Shown here piece after piece: positions 40,981-50,909 of a stretch of DNA of 64,000 bases. The translations under genes were made by a program, and so were the position numbers. The stretch comes from CADEED01 sp036677145 (lineage in GTDB: Bacteria; Pseudomonadota; Gammaproteobacteria; Steroidobacterales; Steroidobacteraceae): assembly GCA_036677145.1 (NCBI GenBank), contig JAKFFF010000011.1, positions 132,482 through 196,481 on the forward strand, given 5' to 3'. The notes under the pieces are model-generated. The model did not search any database. It was not told the DNA's origin and saw only the letters and a program-made list of their open reading frames with translations. Each line of letters begins with the position of its first letter. Within the stretch, counting starts at the first letter, position 1.

Positions 40981-43881
40981 ATGGCCACAAGCCTTCGCGA
41001 GTTGCTTGCATCTACGCCGCTATCCGGCGGCAACGCGCCCTATGTTGAAGCCCTGTACGAACAGTTCCTCGCCGATCCGCAGAGCGTCGAGCCCAACTGG
41101 CGTGACTTCTTCCTGAAGATCCGCCCGCGTGCGGACGGCGGGCAACCCGACCAGATCCACTCGGCCATCCAGGCCGGCATCGCGAAACGCGCCACGCGTC
41201 CGCGCGCCGCCACCGCCGGGCCGGCACCCACGAACGAAGCTGCCGCGAAGCAGGGTGCTGTTTCCCGCCTCGTGCAGATCTACTCGAACCGCGGTCACCT
41301 GATCGCGAACCTCGATCCGCTCGGCCTCACGAAGCGTGAGCGCCCGCGAGTCCTCGAGCTCGGGTACTTCGGTCTCAACGAGTCCGACCTCGACACCGAA
41401 TTTCTCACCGGCGCGCGCCCCAACGAGATCGCGCCGCGGCAGAAGCTGCGCGACATCATCGCGCAGCTCGAGTACGCGTACTGCGGCACGATCGGCGCGG
41501 AGTTCGCGCACGTGTCGAACACCGAAGAGCGCCTGTGGCTGCAGGACCAGTACCTGGTCGGCCGACTCACCGGCAAGCTAACTACCGAAGAGCAGAAAAA
41601 CGTGCTCTGGCAACTCTCGGCCGCCGAAGGCCTCGAGCGTTACCTGCACACCAAGTACGTCGGCCAGAAGCGCTTCTCGCTCGAGGGCGGCGATTCGCTG
41701 ATCCCGCTGCTCGATTGCCTGATCCAGCGCGGCGGCGAGCAGGGTGTCGAGGAGTGCGTCATCGGCATGGCCCATCGCGGCCGCCTGAACGTGCTGGTGA
41801 ACGTGCTCGGCAAATCGCCCTCGGTGCTGTTCAACGAGTTCGAAGGCAAATACGACACCGCGCACATGCAGGGCTCGGGCGACGTGAAGTACCACAAGGG
41901 CTTCTCCGCCGACCTGCGCACGCCGGGCGGCAACGTCCACGTGGCGCTGGCGTTCAATCCTTCGCATCTCGAAGTGGTGAACCCGGTGGTCGAAGGTTCG
42001 GTGCGCGCGCGCCAGGAACGGCGCGGCGACACCACTGGCACGCAGGTGCTGCCGATCCTGATCCACGGCGACGCGGCCTTCGCGGGCCAGGGCGTCGTGA
42101 TGGAAACGTTGCAGCTCTCGCAGGCGCGCGCGTTCTTCACGGGCGGCAGCGTTCACATTATCGTGAACAACCAGGTTGGCTTCACGACCTCCGATCCGCG
42201 CGACACGCGTTCGACGATGTATTGCTCGGACGTCGCGAAGATGCTCGAGACGCCGATCTTCCACGTGAACGCCGATGACCCGGACGCGGTCGTGTTCGTC
42301 ACGCGGCTCGCGCTCAGGTATCGCCAGCATTTCCACAAGGACGTGGTCATCGACCTCGTCTGTTACCGCCGTCATGGGCACAACGAGGCGGATGAACCTT
42401 CCGCCACGCAGCCGATGATGTACCAGGTGATCCGCAAGCATCCGACTACGCGCAAGATCTACGCGGACCGGCTCGCCGCCGCGGGTGTGCTCTCGGATGC
42501 CGACGCCGCCGCGATGGTGGAGTCGTATCGTCAGGGTCTCGACGAGGGCCGCCCGCAGGCGCGCGCCTCGCTCGGCATGATCGGCAACAAGTACACGGTG
42601 GACTGGACCAAGTACGCCGGCAGCGACTGGTCCGAACGTGTGCGCGGTGGCGACATGGCGCGCCTCAAGGCGCTCGGCGCGGCTATCGTTCGTTACCCGC
42701 AGACGATCTCTCTGCATCCGCGCGTCGCCCAGGTGATGGCGAATCGCGTGAAGATGCTGGCCGGCGAACTGCCGCTCGACTGGGGCTGCGCCGAGACACT
42801 GGCTTACGCAAGCATTCTCGAAGAGGGCAATTCGATTCGCCTCACGGGCCAGGATTCTGGCCGCGGTACCTTCTTCCATCGGCACGCGGTGTTGCACGAC
42901 CAGGCGACCGGTGAGCGCTACATTCCGTTGCAGCACATCGCCGAGCGTCAACCTTCATTCGACGTGATCGACTCGGTGCTGTCCGAGGAAGCCGTGCTCG
43001 GCTTTGAATATGGCTACTCGACGACGGACCCGTCGTCACTGGTGATCTGGGAAGCGCAGTTCGGCGATTTCGTGAACGGCGCGCAGGTCATCATCGACCA
43101 GTTCATCAGCTCGGGCGAAGCGAAGTGGGGCCGGCTGTGCGGACTCACGATGCTGCTGCCGCACGGTTACGAAGGCCAGGGACCGGAGCATTCCTCCGCG
43201 CGTCTCGAGCGCTTCCTGCAACTGTGCGCCGAGAACAACATGGCGGTGTGCGTGCCGTCGACGCCCGCGCAGATGTATCACATGCTGCGCCGGCAGATCC
43301 TGCGCAGCCTGCGTAAACCGCTCATCGTGATGACGCCGAAGAGCCTGCTGCGGCATGAGCTGTCCGTGTCGACGCTCGAGGACCTCGCCAATGGCGAGTT
43401 CGCGACGGTGATCGATGAAGTAGATAGCGCCGTGAAGCCGGCAAGTGTGCATCGCGTCGTGATGTGCTCGGGCAAGGTGTACTTCGACCTGCTCAAGGCG
43501 CGCCGCGCTTCGAACGCGAACGACGTTGCGCTGGTGCGGGTCGAGCAGCTTTATCCATTCCCGGTGCCCGAGACCGAAGCCGTGCTCGCGAAATACCCGA
43601 ACGCGCGCGAAGTCGTCTGGTGCCAGGAAGAGCCGCAGAACCAGGGCGCGTGGTACCAGATCCGCCACCGCCTGCAGACGTTGTGCGGCAAGCGCGAGCT
43701 GCTGTACGCCGGCCGTCCGCCGGCCGCGGCGCCCGCCACCGGCATCACGAAGATCCACGACGCCGAGCAACGCGGGCTCATCGAAGCCGCGCTCACGGCC
43801 ACCAACAAAGAAGACGGGGCGCGCGAAACCAAGCGCCTCACGGTGACGCCGGCCCCTGCCGCGGCCGCCACGTCACGCTGA
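40981..43881 (+). CDS. sucA: 2-oxoglutarate dehydrogenase E1 component
   Basis: A 966-residue thiamine-diphosphate enzyme that decarboxylates 2-oxoglutarate in the TCA cycle. The N-terminal arm GGNAPYVEALYEQFLADPQSV binds E2/E3. VIGMAHRGRLNVLVN, HGDAAFAGQGVVMETLQLS and NNQVGFTTSDPRDTRS mark the ThDP domain, and RRHGHNEADEPSATQPMMY the core. MATSLRELL at ATG 40981 is the natural start; the frame runs on to 40942 without support. AAGGA lies in a small hairpin (40953-40968) followed by six Ts. A weak TTTCGG-17-TAACAT promoter candidate is at 40901-40929. Confidence 0.98.
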   Translation: MATSLRELLASTPLSGGNAPYVEALYEQFLADPQSVEPNWRDFFLKIRPRADGGQPDQIHSAIQAGIAKRATRPRAATAGPAPTNEAAAKQGAVSRLVQIYSNRGHLIANLDPLGLTKRERPRVLELGYFGLNESDLDTEFLTGARPNEIAPRQKLRDIIAQLEYAYCGTIGAEFAHVSNTEERLWLQDQYLVGRLTGKLTTEEQKNVLWQLSAAEGLERYLHTKYVGQKRFSLEGGDSLIPLLDCLIQRGGEQGVEECVIGMAHRGRLNVLVNVLGKSPSVLFNEFEGKYDTAHMQGSGDVKYHKGFSADLRTPGGNVHVALAFNPSHLEVVNPVVEGSVRARQERRGDTTGTQVLPILIHGDAAFAGQGVVMETLQLSQARAFFTGGSVHIIVNNQVGFTTSDPRDTRSTMYCSDVAKMLETPIFHVNADDPDAVVFVTRLALRYRQHFHKDVVIDLVCYRRHGHNEADEPSATQPMMYQVIRKHPTTRKIYADRLAAAGVLSDADAAAMVESYRQGLDEGRPQARASLGMIGNKYTVDWTKYAGSDWSERVRGGDMARLKALGAAIVRYPQTISLHPRVAQVMANRVKMLAGELPLDWGCAETLAYASILEEGNSIRLTGQDSGRGTFFHRHAVLHDQATGERYIPLQHIAERQPSFDVIDSVLSEEAVLGFEYGYSTTDPSSLVIWEAQFGDFVNGAQVIIDQFISSGEAKWGRLCGLTMLLPHGYEGQGPEHSSARLERFLQLCAENNMAVCVPSTPAQMYHMLRRQILRSLRKPLIVMTPKSLLRHELSVSTLEDLANGEFATVIDEVDSAVKPASVHRVVMCSGKVYFDLLKARRASNANDVALVRVEQLYPFPVPETEAVLAKYPNAREVVWCQEEPQNQGAWYQIRHRLQTLCGKRELLYAGRPPAAAPATGITKIHDAEQRGLIEAALTATNKEDGARETKRLTVTPAPAAAATSR

Positions 43882-43891
43882 GGAAGAAAAG

Positions 43892-45130
43892 ATGACCATC
43901 GAAATCAAGGTTCCGCAATTGCCCGAGTCGGTCGCCGACGCCACGCTCGTCACCTGGCACAAGCAGGTCGGACAGGCCGTCACGCGTGACGAGAACCTCG
44001 CCGATCTCGAGACCGACAAGGTCGTGCTCGAAGTCCCCGCGCCGGTCAGCGGCGTAATCAAGGAACTGCGGATCTCCGCCGGCACGTCCGTGACCAGCGG
44101 CCAGATTCTCGCCATCCTCGAAGAGGGTGCCGGGAAGGGAGTGGCGGGAGACGCGAAGCCCGCGGCTGCCGCCGCTGCGGCTGCTCCGGCCGCGCCCGCC
44201 GCAAAGACCGCGGCCGCGCCGACCGCGGGTGGCGAAAAGCTCGCGCCTTCGGTGCGTCGCATGGTCGAAGAAAAGCAGCTCGATCCGGCGAAGATTCCCG
44301 CGACGGGCAAGGACGGCCGCATCACCAAGGGTGATGTGGTGGAGTATCTGGACCAGCCGGCTGCCAAGGCAGCCGCCGCGCCCGCGGCCGGCAAGGCGGC
44401 CGCGACAACGCCGGCCACCGGCGCCGCCGGCCGTCAGGATCAGCGCGTGCCGATGACGCGCCTGCGCGCGCGCATCGCCGAACGACTGCTCGAAGCGCAG
44501 CAGACACAGGCCCAGCTCACCACGTTCAACGAGATCGACCTCAAGGCGGTCATGGACCTGCGCGCCCGGTACAAGGACGTCTTCGAGAAGAAACATGGCG
44601 TGAAGCTCGGCTTCATGTCGTTCTTCATCAAGGCCGCCGTCGAAGCGCTCAAGAAATTCCCGCTGGTCAACGCCTCGATCGAAGGCAACGACATCGTCTA
44701 TCACGAGTACTACGACATCGGCGTCGCGGTCTCGACGGACAAGGGCCTCATGGTCCCGGTGCTGCGTGACGTCGACCTGCAGGGTTACGCCGACATCGAG
44801 AAGAACATCGGTGCGTTCGCCGTCAAGGCGCGCGAAGGCAAGATCACGCTCGACGATCTCACCGGCGGCACGTTCTCCATCACCAATGGCGGCACGTTCG
44901 GCTCGCTGCTGTCCACCCCGATCGTCAACATGCCGCAGAGCGCGATCCTCGGCATGCACGCCACGAAGGAACGCCCCGTGGTCATCAACGGCCAGATCGA
45001 GATCCGCCCGATGATGTACGTCGCGCTGTCCTACGATCACCGCATCATCGACGGCCGCGAAGCCGTGCAATTCCTCGTGACCATCAAGGACGCCCTGGAA
45101 GATCCGGCGCGCCTGCTGCTGAGCGTTTGA
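43892..45130 (+). CDS. sucB: dihydrolipoyllysine succinyltransferase (E2)
   Basis: A 412-residue E2 core of 2-oxoglutarate dehydrogenase. Order: lipoyl domain with the lipoylated Lys in DLETDKVVLEVPAP near 46, an Ala/Pro linker, the peripheral subunit-binding domain (PSVRRMVEEKQLDPAKIPAT near 118-137), a second Ala-rich linker, and the acyltransferase domain with the catalytic His-Asp in YDHRIIDGREAV near 385-396. It lies 10 bp after sucA and 3 bp before lpd, as in many gammaproteobacteria. Confidence 0.97.
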   Translation: MTIEIKVPQLPESVADATLVTWHKQVGQAVTRDENLADLETDKVVLEVPAPVSGVIKELRISAGTSVTSGQILAILEEGAGKGVAGDAKPAAAAAAAAPAAPAAKTAAAPTAGGEKLAPSVRRMVEEKQLDPAKIPATGKDGRITKGDVVEYLDQPAAKAAAAPAAGKAAATTPATGAAGRQDQRVPMTRLRARIAERLLEAQQTQAQLTTFNEIDLKAVMDLRARYKDVFEKKHGVKLGFMSFFIKAAVEALKKFPLVNASIEGNDIVYHEYYDIGVAVSTDKGLMVPVLRDVDLQGYADIEKNIGAFAVKAREGKITLDDLTGGTFSITNGGTFGSLLSTPIVNMPQSAILGMHATKERPVVINGQIEIRPMMYVALSYDHRIIDGREAVQFLVTIKDALEDPARLLLSV

Positions 45131-45133
45131 ACC

Positions 45134-46561
45134 ATGGCTAACGAATACGACGTCATCGTCATTGGCGGCGGTCCGGCCGGTTACCCGGCGGCCATCCGCG
45201 CGGCGCAGAACAAGCTCAAGGTCGCCTGCATCGACGAATGGAAGAACAAGGACGGCAGCGCCGTGTTCGGCGGCACCTGCACGAATGCGGGCTGCATTCC
45301 CTCGAAGGCGCTGCTCGAATCGAGTGAGCTGCTCGTGAAGACGAAAGGCGAGCTCGGCGTCCACGGCATCAAGGTCGGCAGCGTCGACTTCGACGTCACG
45401 CAGATGCAGAAGCGCAAGACGGGCATCGTCAAGGCCAGCACCACCGGCATCGCGATGTTGCTCAAGAGCGCCGGTGTCACCGCGCTGCAGGGCCACGGCA
45501 AACTGCTCCCCGGCCGCAAGGTCGAGTTCACTTCGCACGACGGCAAGACTGAAACGCTGGTTGGCAAACACATCGTGCTCGCCTCGGGCTCCATTCCCAC
45601 CGAACTTCCGAGCATGAAGTTCGACGGCAAGAACATCATCGACAACTGGGGCGCGCTCGATCTCGAAAGTGTCCCGAAGAAACTCGCCGTCGTCGGCGCG
45701 GGCGTCATCGGTCTCGAGCTCGGCAGTGTCTGGCGCCGCCTGGGCTCAGAAGTCGTGGTGCTCGAAGCACTCGACACTTTCCTCGCGGTCGCCGACCAGG
45801 GACTGGCGAAGGAAGCCGCACGGCACTTCAAGAAGCAGGGCCTCGACATCAAGCTCGGCGCCAAGGTTTCCGGCGCCAAGTCGACCGCGAGCGGCGTGGA
45901 AGTGAGCTACTCCGACGCGTCGGGTAGTCAGACCATCGACGTCGACAAACTCATCGTTTGCGTCGGTCGCAGGCCGTTCTCGAAGAACCTGCTGGCCGAC
46001 GGCACGGGCGTGCAGCTCGACGAGCGCGGCTTCATCAAAGTCGACGATCATTGCAAGACGACCGCCGAGAATGTCTGGGCGGTCGGCGACTGCGTGCGCG
46101 GCCCGATGCTCGCGCACAAGGCGAAGGACGAGGGCGTGATGGTCGGCGATCTGATCGCCGGCAAATACGGTCACATGAACTACAACGTGATTCCCTCGGT
46201 GATCTACACACATCCCGAGATCGCGTGGGTCGGGCAGACCGAAGAGCAGGTGCGGGCCAGTGGCCGTGCATACAAGATCGGCCAGTTCCCGTTCGCGGCC
46301 AGCGGCCGAGCTCGCGCGATGGAATCAACCGCCGGATTCGTGAAACTCATCGCCGCGCAGGACGACGACGAGATCCTGGGCGTGCACATCATCGGACCGC
46401 TCGCCGGCGAACTCATTGCCGAAGCGGTGCTCGCGATGGAGTACTCGGCGAGCAGCGAGGATCTGCAGCGCACGATCCACGCGCATCCGACGCTGTCCGA
46501 AGCGCTGCACGAAGCGGCCCTGGCCGCCGACAAACGCGCGATCGACAACATCAACAAGTAG
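45134..46561 (+). CDS. lpd: dihydrolipoamide dehydrogenase (E3)
   Basis: A 475-residue FAD/NAD flavoprotein that reoxidises the lipoyl group. FAD-binding GGGPAGYPAAIRAAQ near 13-27; the redox-active disulfide is in GGTCTNAGCIPSKALL near 51-66. The NAD motif is VVGAGVIGLELGSVW near 190-204, and the C-terminal catalytic His-Glu is in HAHPTLSEALHEA. Note GGTCTNAGCIP where many family members have GGTCLNVGCIP. A 106-bp convergent gap follows, holding GC-rich dyads without a T-run. Confidence 0.97.
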   Translation: MANEYDVIVIGGGPAGYPAAIRAAQNKLKVACIDEWKNKDGSAVFGGTCTNAGCIPSKALLESSELLVKTKGELGVHGIKVGSVDFDVTQMQKRKTGIVKASTTGIAMLLKSAGVTALQGHGKLLPGRKVEFTSHDGKTETLVGKHIVLASGSIPTELPSMKFDGKNIIDNWGALDLESVPKKLAVVGAGVIGLELGSVWRRLGSEVVVLEALDTFLAVADQGLAKEAARHFKKQGLDIKLGAKVSGAKSTASGVEVSYSDASGSQTIDVDKLIVCVGRRPFSKNLLADGTGVQLDERGFIKVDDHCKTTAENVWAVGDCVRGPMLAHKAKDEGVMVGDLIAGKYGHMNYNVIPSVIYTHPEIAWVGQTEEQVRASGRAYKIGQFPFAASGRARAMESTAGFVKLIAAQDDDEILGVHIIGPLAGELIAEAVLAMEYSASSEDLQRTIHAHPTLSEALHEAALAADKRAIDNINK

Positions 46562-46667
46562 GCGCGGATTCAGGCGCGGTGTTCGCGGCGGGTGCCGCGC
46601 GCCGCGCCGGCACGAGACAGGCAGCGTCGCAAGCCGCCTCGAGATCAGCAGGTAGTTAGTCGACGGC

Positions 46668-48641
46668 CTACTTGGCCGTGTCGAACAGCAGGCGTGCCTG
46701 GCCTTTCGATGCCACGGCGACGCCGTTTTCCTTGCGCGGCTCGTACACCCATTTGCGCACGGCGTCGCGCACGGCTTCATCGAACACGCCGCGTGGCGTC
46801 GACTCCAGGATTTCGATCTCGGATACCTTGCCGTTCACGCCGATATCGAACTGCACGATGACCTGGCCCTTGGCGCGGGGCGGGGTGTTCGCCGGCGCCA
46901 CGGGCGCCACGCGTTTCACGAGTTTCGCCGGAACCACGTCGATGGCCGCGGGAACAGCCGGTGTCGGAGCCGGCGCGGCGGGCAGCGGCACGGCCACGGC
47001 CGAGCCGTTCGCGGCGCTGTTGTTCGGGCTAGCCGTCTGCGTCGCGGCTTGCGTCGCAGCCGGTGCGGGTGAACTCGAATACGCCGGGGCATTCACCGGG
47101 GCGCGGGTTCCCGCATCCGAGGCTTCGACGGTGCGGCCCGTGAAGGAATTGTCCGGACGGCGCATCGTGGTCGTCGGCGCGGTGTTGATGGGCGCGTCGA
47201 GCGGCAGCGTGGCGCGCGGAACTTCGCCGATGGGCGCGCCATACGTGCGCTGTGCCGGCGCTGGCGCCGAAGCAGTGCGCGAGTCGCGGGCCGGGCGGTT
47301 GTCGTCGCGGTTGCGAGTGCCGGCGCGTTCCGGTGCGCGCTCACGCGGCGCGGCGCGCTCGGCCTGCGCCACGGTGGGCGGCGCGGACTTCTGCGCCTCG
47401 AGCTTCGCGAGTTCGGCGGCGCGGTCGATCGATGCTTCGAGGAACGCGCGGCGCGGATGTTCGGGTGATTTTTCGACCAGCTTCGCGAGCGCGGCCCGCG
47501 CCGCGTCGAAGTCGTCTTTCATGATCGCGCTTTCGATGTCGACTTCGATGCGCGTCAGGTTGTCGGTCACCTTCTGCTGCTCGGCCATGCGCTCGACTTC
47601 CTGGGCGATCGCGCGTTCGCGCGCACGCGCTTCAGGGTCGTAGAAAGTCTCGATCAGCAGGACGATGGCGGCCGCAACCACGAGCGCGATGCCGCCGGCG
47701 GTGATCAGGCGCGTGCGTTTGCGGCGCGCGGCCTCGTCGACCACCTTCTGCTGCACGCCGAGTCTTGCCTGCGCGGCGATCGCGGCGAAATCGTCTTCGA
47801 CCGTCACGACCTCCGGCGTCCAGCCCATGTCGCGCAACGGCGCGGCCGGAGAAGTCGGGACGAGCGGCATGGGCGGGATGGATTGCATCGGCGGCGCGGG
47901 TGCGCGCATGCGGCCGGTGTCGGACGTCGTTCTTGGCGGCAATGGCGCGCGCATGCGGCCGGTGTCGGAAGTCGTTTTCGGCGGCAGCGGCGCGCGCATG
48001 CGGCCGGTGTCGGACGTCGTGCGCGGAGGCGGCGGCGCGCGCAACGGCGGTTCGGGTGCGGGCTGCGCGACTCGTGCAGCGGCGGCGCGGCCTCCCGCGG
48101 CGGCTACGGCCGAGGCCGGCATCGGCTGCGGCACAACGACACTGGGCGCGGGCGGTGACGCGGGACGCGCCTCGCGCAGCGGCGCGGGCGGACGCGGCGG
48201 AATCGGTCCGCGCGGAACCGTGCCGGCGGAAGGAATGCCGCGCTCATCGAGCACGACGCGCTCGATGGTGCCGTCGGTCTCGTCATTCGTGCCGGTGACC
48301 TGCGCAATCGCGAGCCACAACTCTTCGAGATCGATGGGGTAGTTGATCGTCCGCTGCACCTTGAACGGTGCGAGCCGCGGGCCTAACAACTGCAGGCGAT
48401 CGGGCGGCGCGGAGAAGATGCGCTTGAGCGGAACGGTGGTGCGGGTGGTGCGCGCGAGCAGATCGAGGCCCGAGCCGTCGACGCAACGTTCGCAGGCGAT
48501 CAGGACGTCGTAGGTGTTCTGGCGCAGCAGCAGGAGCGCATCACCTTTGCTGGTGACGCAGTCGAGCTCGAGCACGCCGCGAATTGCACGCGCGACGGAC
48601 TCCAGACCTTCTGAGTCATGGTCGACCAGCAGGACACGCAT
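46668..48641 (-). CDS. degenerate receiver fused to TonB-type C-terminal domain
   Basis: A 657-residue protein with an unusual layout. Residues 1-115 look like a receiver (MRVLLVDHDSEGLESVARAI) but the phosphoacceptor Asp position reads IACERC (Cys50) and the conserved Lys is replaced near INYPID. A Pro-rich region with three 15-residue repeats (RTTSDTGRMRAPLPP type, about 207-250) follows, then a membrane helix (about 312-331), a coiled-coil/TPR-like part (340-415), a Pro/Ala linker, and a TonB C-terminal domain (about 575-657: VIVQFDIGVNGKVSEIEILE, AVRDAVRKWVYEPR). The TonB half faces the periplasm and the receiver the cytoplasm. It is downstream of relA on the same strand after 121 bp. Confidence 0.82.
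   Translation of the reverse strand: MRVLLVDHDSEGLESVARAIRGVLELDCVTSKGDALLLLRQNTYDVLIACERCVDGSGLDLLARTTRTTVPLKRIFSAPPDRLQLLGPRLAPFKVQRTINYPIDLEELWLAIAQVTGTNDETDGTIERVVLDERGIPSAGTVPRGPIPPRPPAPLREARPASPPAPSVVVPQPMPASAVAAAGGRAAAARVAQPAPEPPLRAPPPPRTTSDTGRMRAPLPPKTTSDTGRMRAPLPPRTTSDTGRMRAPAPPMQSIPPMPLVPTSPAAPLRDMGWTPEVVTVEDDFAAIAAQARLGVQQKVVDEAARRKRTRLITAGGIALVVAAAIVLLIETFYDPEARARERAIAQEVERMAEQQKVTDNLTRIEVDIESAIMKDDFDAARAALAKLVEKSPEHPRRAFLEASIDRAAELAKLEAQKSAPPTVAQAERAAPRERAPERAGTRNRDDNRPARDSRTASAPAPAQRTYGAPIGEVPRATLPLDAPINTAPTTTMRRPDNSFTGRTVEASDAGTRAPVNAPAYSSSPAPAATQAATQTASPNNSAANGSAVAVPLPAAPAPTPAVPAAIDVVPAKLVKRVAPVAPANTPPRAKGQVIVQFDIGVNGKVSEIEILESTPRGVFDEAVRDAVRKWVYEPRKENGVAVASKGQARLLFDTAK
47902..48036. 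repeat. three 45-bp tandem repeats in coding sequence
   Basis: The motif GCGCGCATGCGGCCGGTGTC recurs at 47902, 47947 and 47992, a period of exactly 45 bp. In the protein this gives three 15-residue units in the Pro-rich linker before the membrane helix. Differences between units are mostly single bases. Confidence 0.85.
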
Positions 48642-48762
48642 TGCGTTCCACTACCCCGGATGAATGCAAAATATCGTTATTAGTAAACGCGATCTGACGG
48701 AATCTGGCGTCGCAACGCGTCACGTTTCGCCGGCCCCCAAGGGTATCCGGAACCGACTTAAG

Positions 48763-50727
48763 TTAAGCGGTCCGGCGTACCGAGAGGACGCTGGCAACTT
48801 TGCGAATACGCTGCAGGAGTCGCGTCAAATGCGGCGCGTCATCTACCCCGACGCGCAGGTCGATGGTAGCTGTCGACTGGGCCTTGTCGGTAGTGCTGTG
48901 CATCATCTCGATGGAAATTTTTTCGGTCGCAAGCAAATCTCCGATGTCGCGCACGAGCCCCTGTCTGTCGATGGCGACAATCGTCAGGGTCACGGGCTGC
49001 GTCGCGCCCGCATCCGCCCACGATGCGGCCATCAGTCTTTCCGGGTGCGCCGCGCTCATGCGTTTCAGTCCGGGGCAGTTCGCGCGATGAATGGTCACGC
49101 CGCGCCCCACCGTGGCGTAGCCGGCAATCGGCTCCGGCTTCACCGGCGCGCAACAACGCGCAAAACTCGTCGGCAGATCTTCGACGCCACCCAGCACCAC
49201 GGGTGAGCGCGAATTGCGGCGAGTCCTGGTTTTGCGCCGTGGTGGTGCGGGCGCCGGTGTGACCGGCGTGACGACCGGCGGCGGCGCGAGCTTCGCGGCT
49301 TCCTCGTCTAACTTCCGGAACCAGGCGCGCACCTTGGAGCGGCTGCGCGGACTGATCAGAAACCCCTGCGTTTCGGAAAGCCAGTCCCGGCTGGGCTGCG
49401 GATGTTTGTGCGTGATGATTTCGACTATCTCTCCATTCATCAACGCGCGCGTGAGCGGCACGATGCGCCCGTTGACCCGCGCGCCACGGCAGCGATGTCC
49501 GAGGTCGGTGTGAACGTGATACGCGAAGTCGAGCGGTGTCGCGCCATGGGGCAGGTCGACGACTTCGCCCTTGGGCGTGAGCGCGTAGACGCGATCCTCG
49601 AACAGCTCGCTGCGCACCGCGTCGAGGAAATCCTTGTCGCCGTCCGCCGCGGAGTGCGGTTCGAGGAGCGTGCGCACCCATTCGATCTTGCGGTCGTATG
49701 AGACATCGTGCGCACGCGATTCCTTGTAACGCCAATGGGCGGCGAGACCGAGTTCCGCCTGGTCGTGCATTTCGCGCGTGCGGATCTGAACTTCGACGGC
49801 CTTGCCCTCGGGACCGATGACCGCGGTGTGGATCGAGCGATAGAAGTTGTCCTTCGGGGTCGCGATGTAGTCGTCGAACTCGCCCGGGATGTAGGTGAAG
49901 TGGCCGTGCACGATGCCGAGCACGGCATAACAGTCGGCGACGCTCGCCGTGACGATGCGCACCGCGCGCAGATCGAACACCTGTTCGAACGTGAGCTGCT
50001 TGCGATCCATCTTGCGATGGATGCTGTAGATGTGTTTCGGGCGCCCCTGGATTTCCGCGTCGATGCCCACGGCGCGCACCATCGACTCGAGCTCGCGGCA
50101 CAGCTCGGTGATGTAACGCTCGCGGTCCGCGCGTTTCTCGGCCAGCGCGCCGGCGATACGGCGGTAGTCGTCCGGCTGCAGGTAGCGGAACGCCAGATCC
50201 TCGAGTTCCCACTTGAGCTGCCACAGGCCGAGGCGGTTGGCGAGCGGGGCGAAGACCTCACGGGTTTCGAGCGCGAGCCGCTCGCGGGTCGCGGCGTGGC
50301 CGTCCTTCGCCGCGGTGAGCTCCACGAGCTGGCGCGCCAACCGCGCGAGCACGAGCCGCGGATCGCTGACCACGGACAGCAGCATCTTGCGCAGCGCCTC
50401 GGCCTGCGCCGGTTCGAGTTCGCGCGAGGCGGCGGCCAGCGGCGTGAGGCGGATGTCGCCGAAGTGCCGCAGCTCGCGCGCCAGGCTGATGACCGCGGGT
50501 CCGAAGTGCTGCTCGATGTCGGCGGATTCGTTGGGCGCAGCGGCAAGTGCGGGCTGCGCGAGCAACGCGGCGGCGAGCAGGCCGTCCTCGGTCAGCGATG
50601 CGACGATGACGGCGGCTTCGACCGCCTGATCGAGGATGTCGCGCGACACGCCCCAGCCTTCCAGGCGGGCGGCGTGAGCATCGATGACGGCTTTGAGCTC
50701 GGGCGAGCAGGAACGAAGATTGTGCAC
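48763..50727 (-). CDS. relA: (p)ppGpp synthetase RelA
   Basis: A 654-residue RelA/SpoT homologue of the synthetase-only type. The N-terminal hydrolase domain lacks the HDxxED motif. The synthetase domain has GRPKHIYSIHRKMDRK near 230 and EFDDYIATPKDNFYRSIHTA near 290: the acidic ExDD form is that of RelA, not the RxKD form of bifunctional enzymes. TGS (VYALTPKGEVVDLPHGATPL near 395), a basic linker, a Cys-containing zinc-finger region (ARCCAPVKPEPIAGY near 540) and a C-terminal ACT domain follow. It makes the alarmone on uncharged tRNA at the ribosome. It diverges from ruvC. Confidence 0.95.
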   Translation of the reverse strand: MHNLRSCSPELKAVIDAHAARLEGWGVSRDILDQAVEAAVIVASLTEDGLLAAALLAQPALAAAPNESADIEQHFGPAVISLARELRHFGDIRLTPLAAASRELEPAQAEALRKMLLSVVSDPRLVLARLARQLVELTAAKDGHAATRERLALETREVFAPLANRLGLWQLKWELEDLAFRYLQPDDYRRIAGALAEKRADRERYITELCRELESMVRAVGIDAEIQGRPKHIYSIHRKMDRKQLTFEQVFDLRAVRIVTASVADCYAVLGIVHGHFTYIPGEFDDYIATPKDNFYRSIHTAVIGPEGKAVEVQIRTREMHDQAELGLAAHWRYKESRAHDVSYDRKIEWVRTLLEPHSAADGDKDFLDAVRSELFEDRVYALTPKGEVVDLPHGATPLDFAYHVHTDLGHRCRGARVNGRIVPLTRALMNGEIVEIITHKHPQPSRDWLSETQGFLISPRSRSKVRAWFRKLDEEAAKLAPPPVVTPVTPAPAPPRRKTRTRRNSRSPVVLGGVEDLPTSFARCCAPVKPEPIAGYATVGRGVTIHRANCPGLKRMSAAHPERLMAASWADAGATQPVTLTIVAIDRQGLVRDIGDLLATEKISIEMMHSTTDKAQSTATIDLRVGVDDAPHLTRLLQRIRKVASVLSVRRTA

Positions 50728-50909
50728 GGCGGGGCGAGGGCGTCCGGTGCGTGAGGCCCGGTGGATTTGCAGCTATCATACGCGCAGTTTTTTCAAGGGG
50801 CGCGAGGCGTTACCGACTGATGGCGCGATACCCGCTGAGATCCTCGTGGCGCTCCTATCGACCGCAGGCGGCCGATGCGGCACAACCCGCCGCGCCGGTG
50901 GTCGTGCGG

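Noticed and set aside
47902..48036. Short CRISPR-like array
   Set aside because: The 45-bp units are contiguous with no unique spacers, and they encode in-frame protein repeats.
48763..50727. Bifunctional SpoT-type synthetase/hydrolase
   Set aside because: The HDxxED hydrolase motif is absent and the synthetase loop has the acidic EFDD form of RelA.
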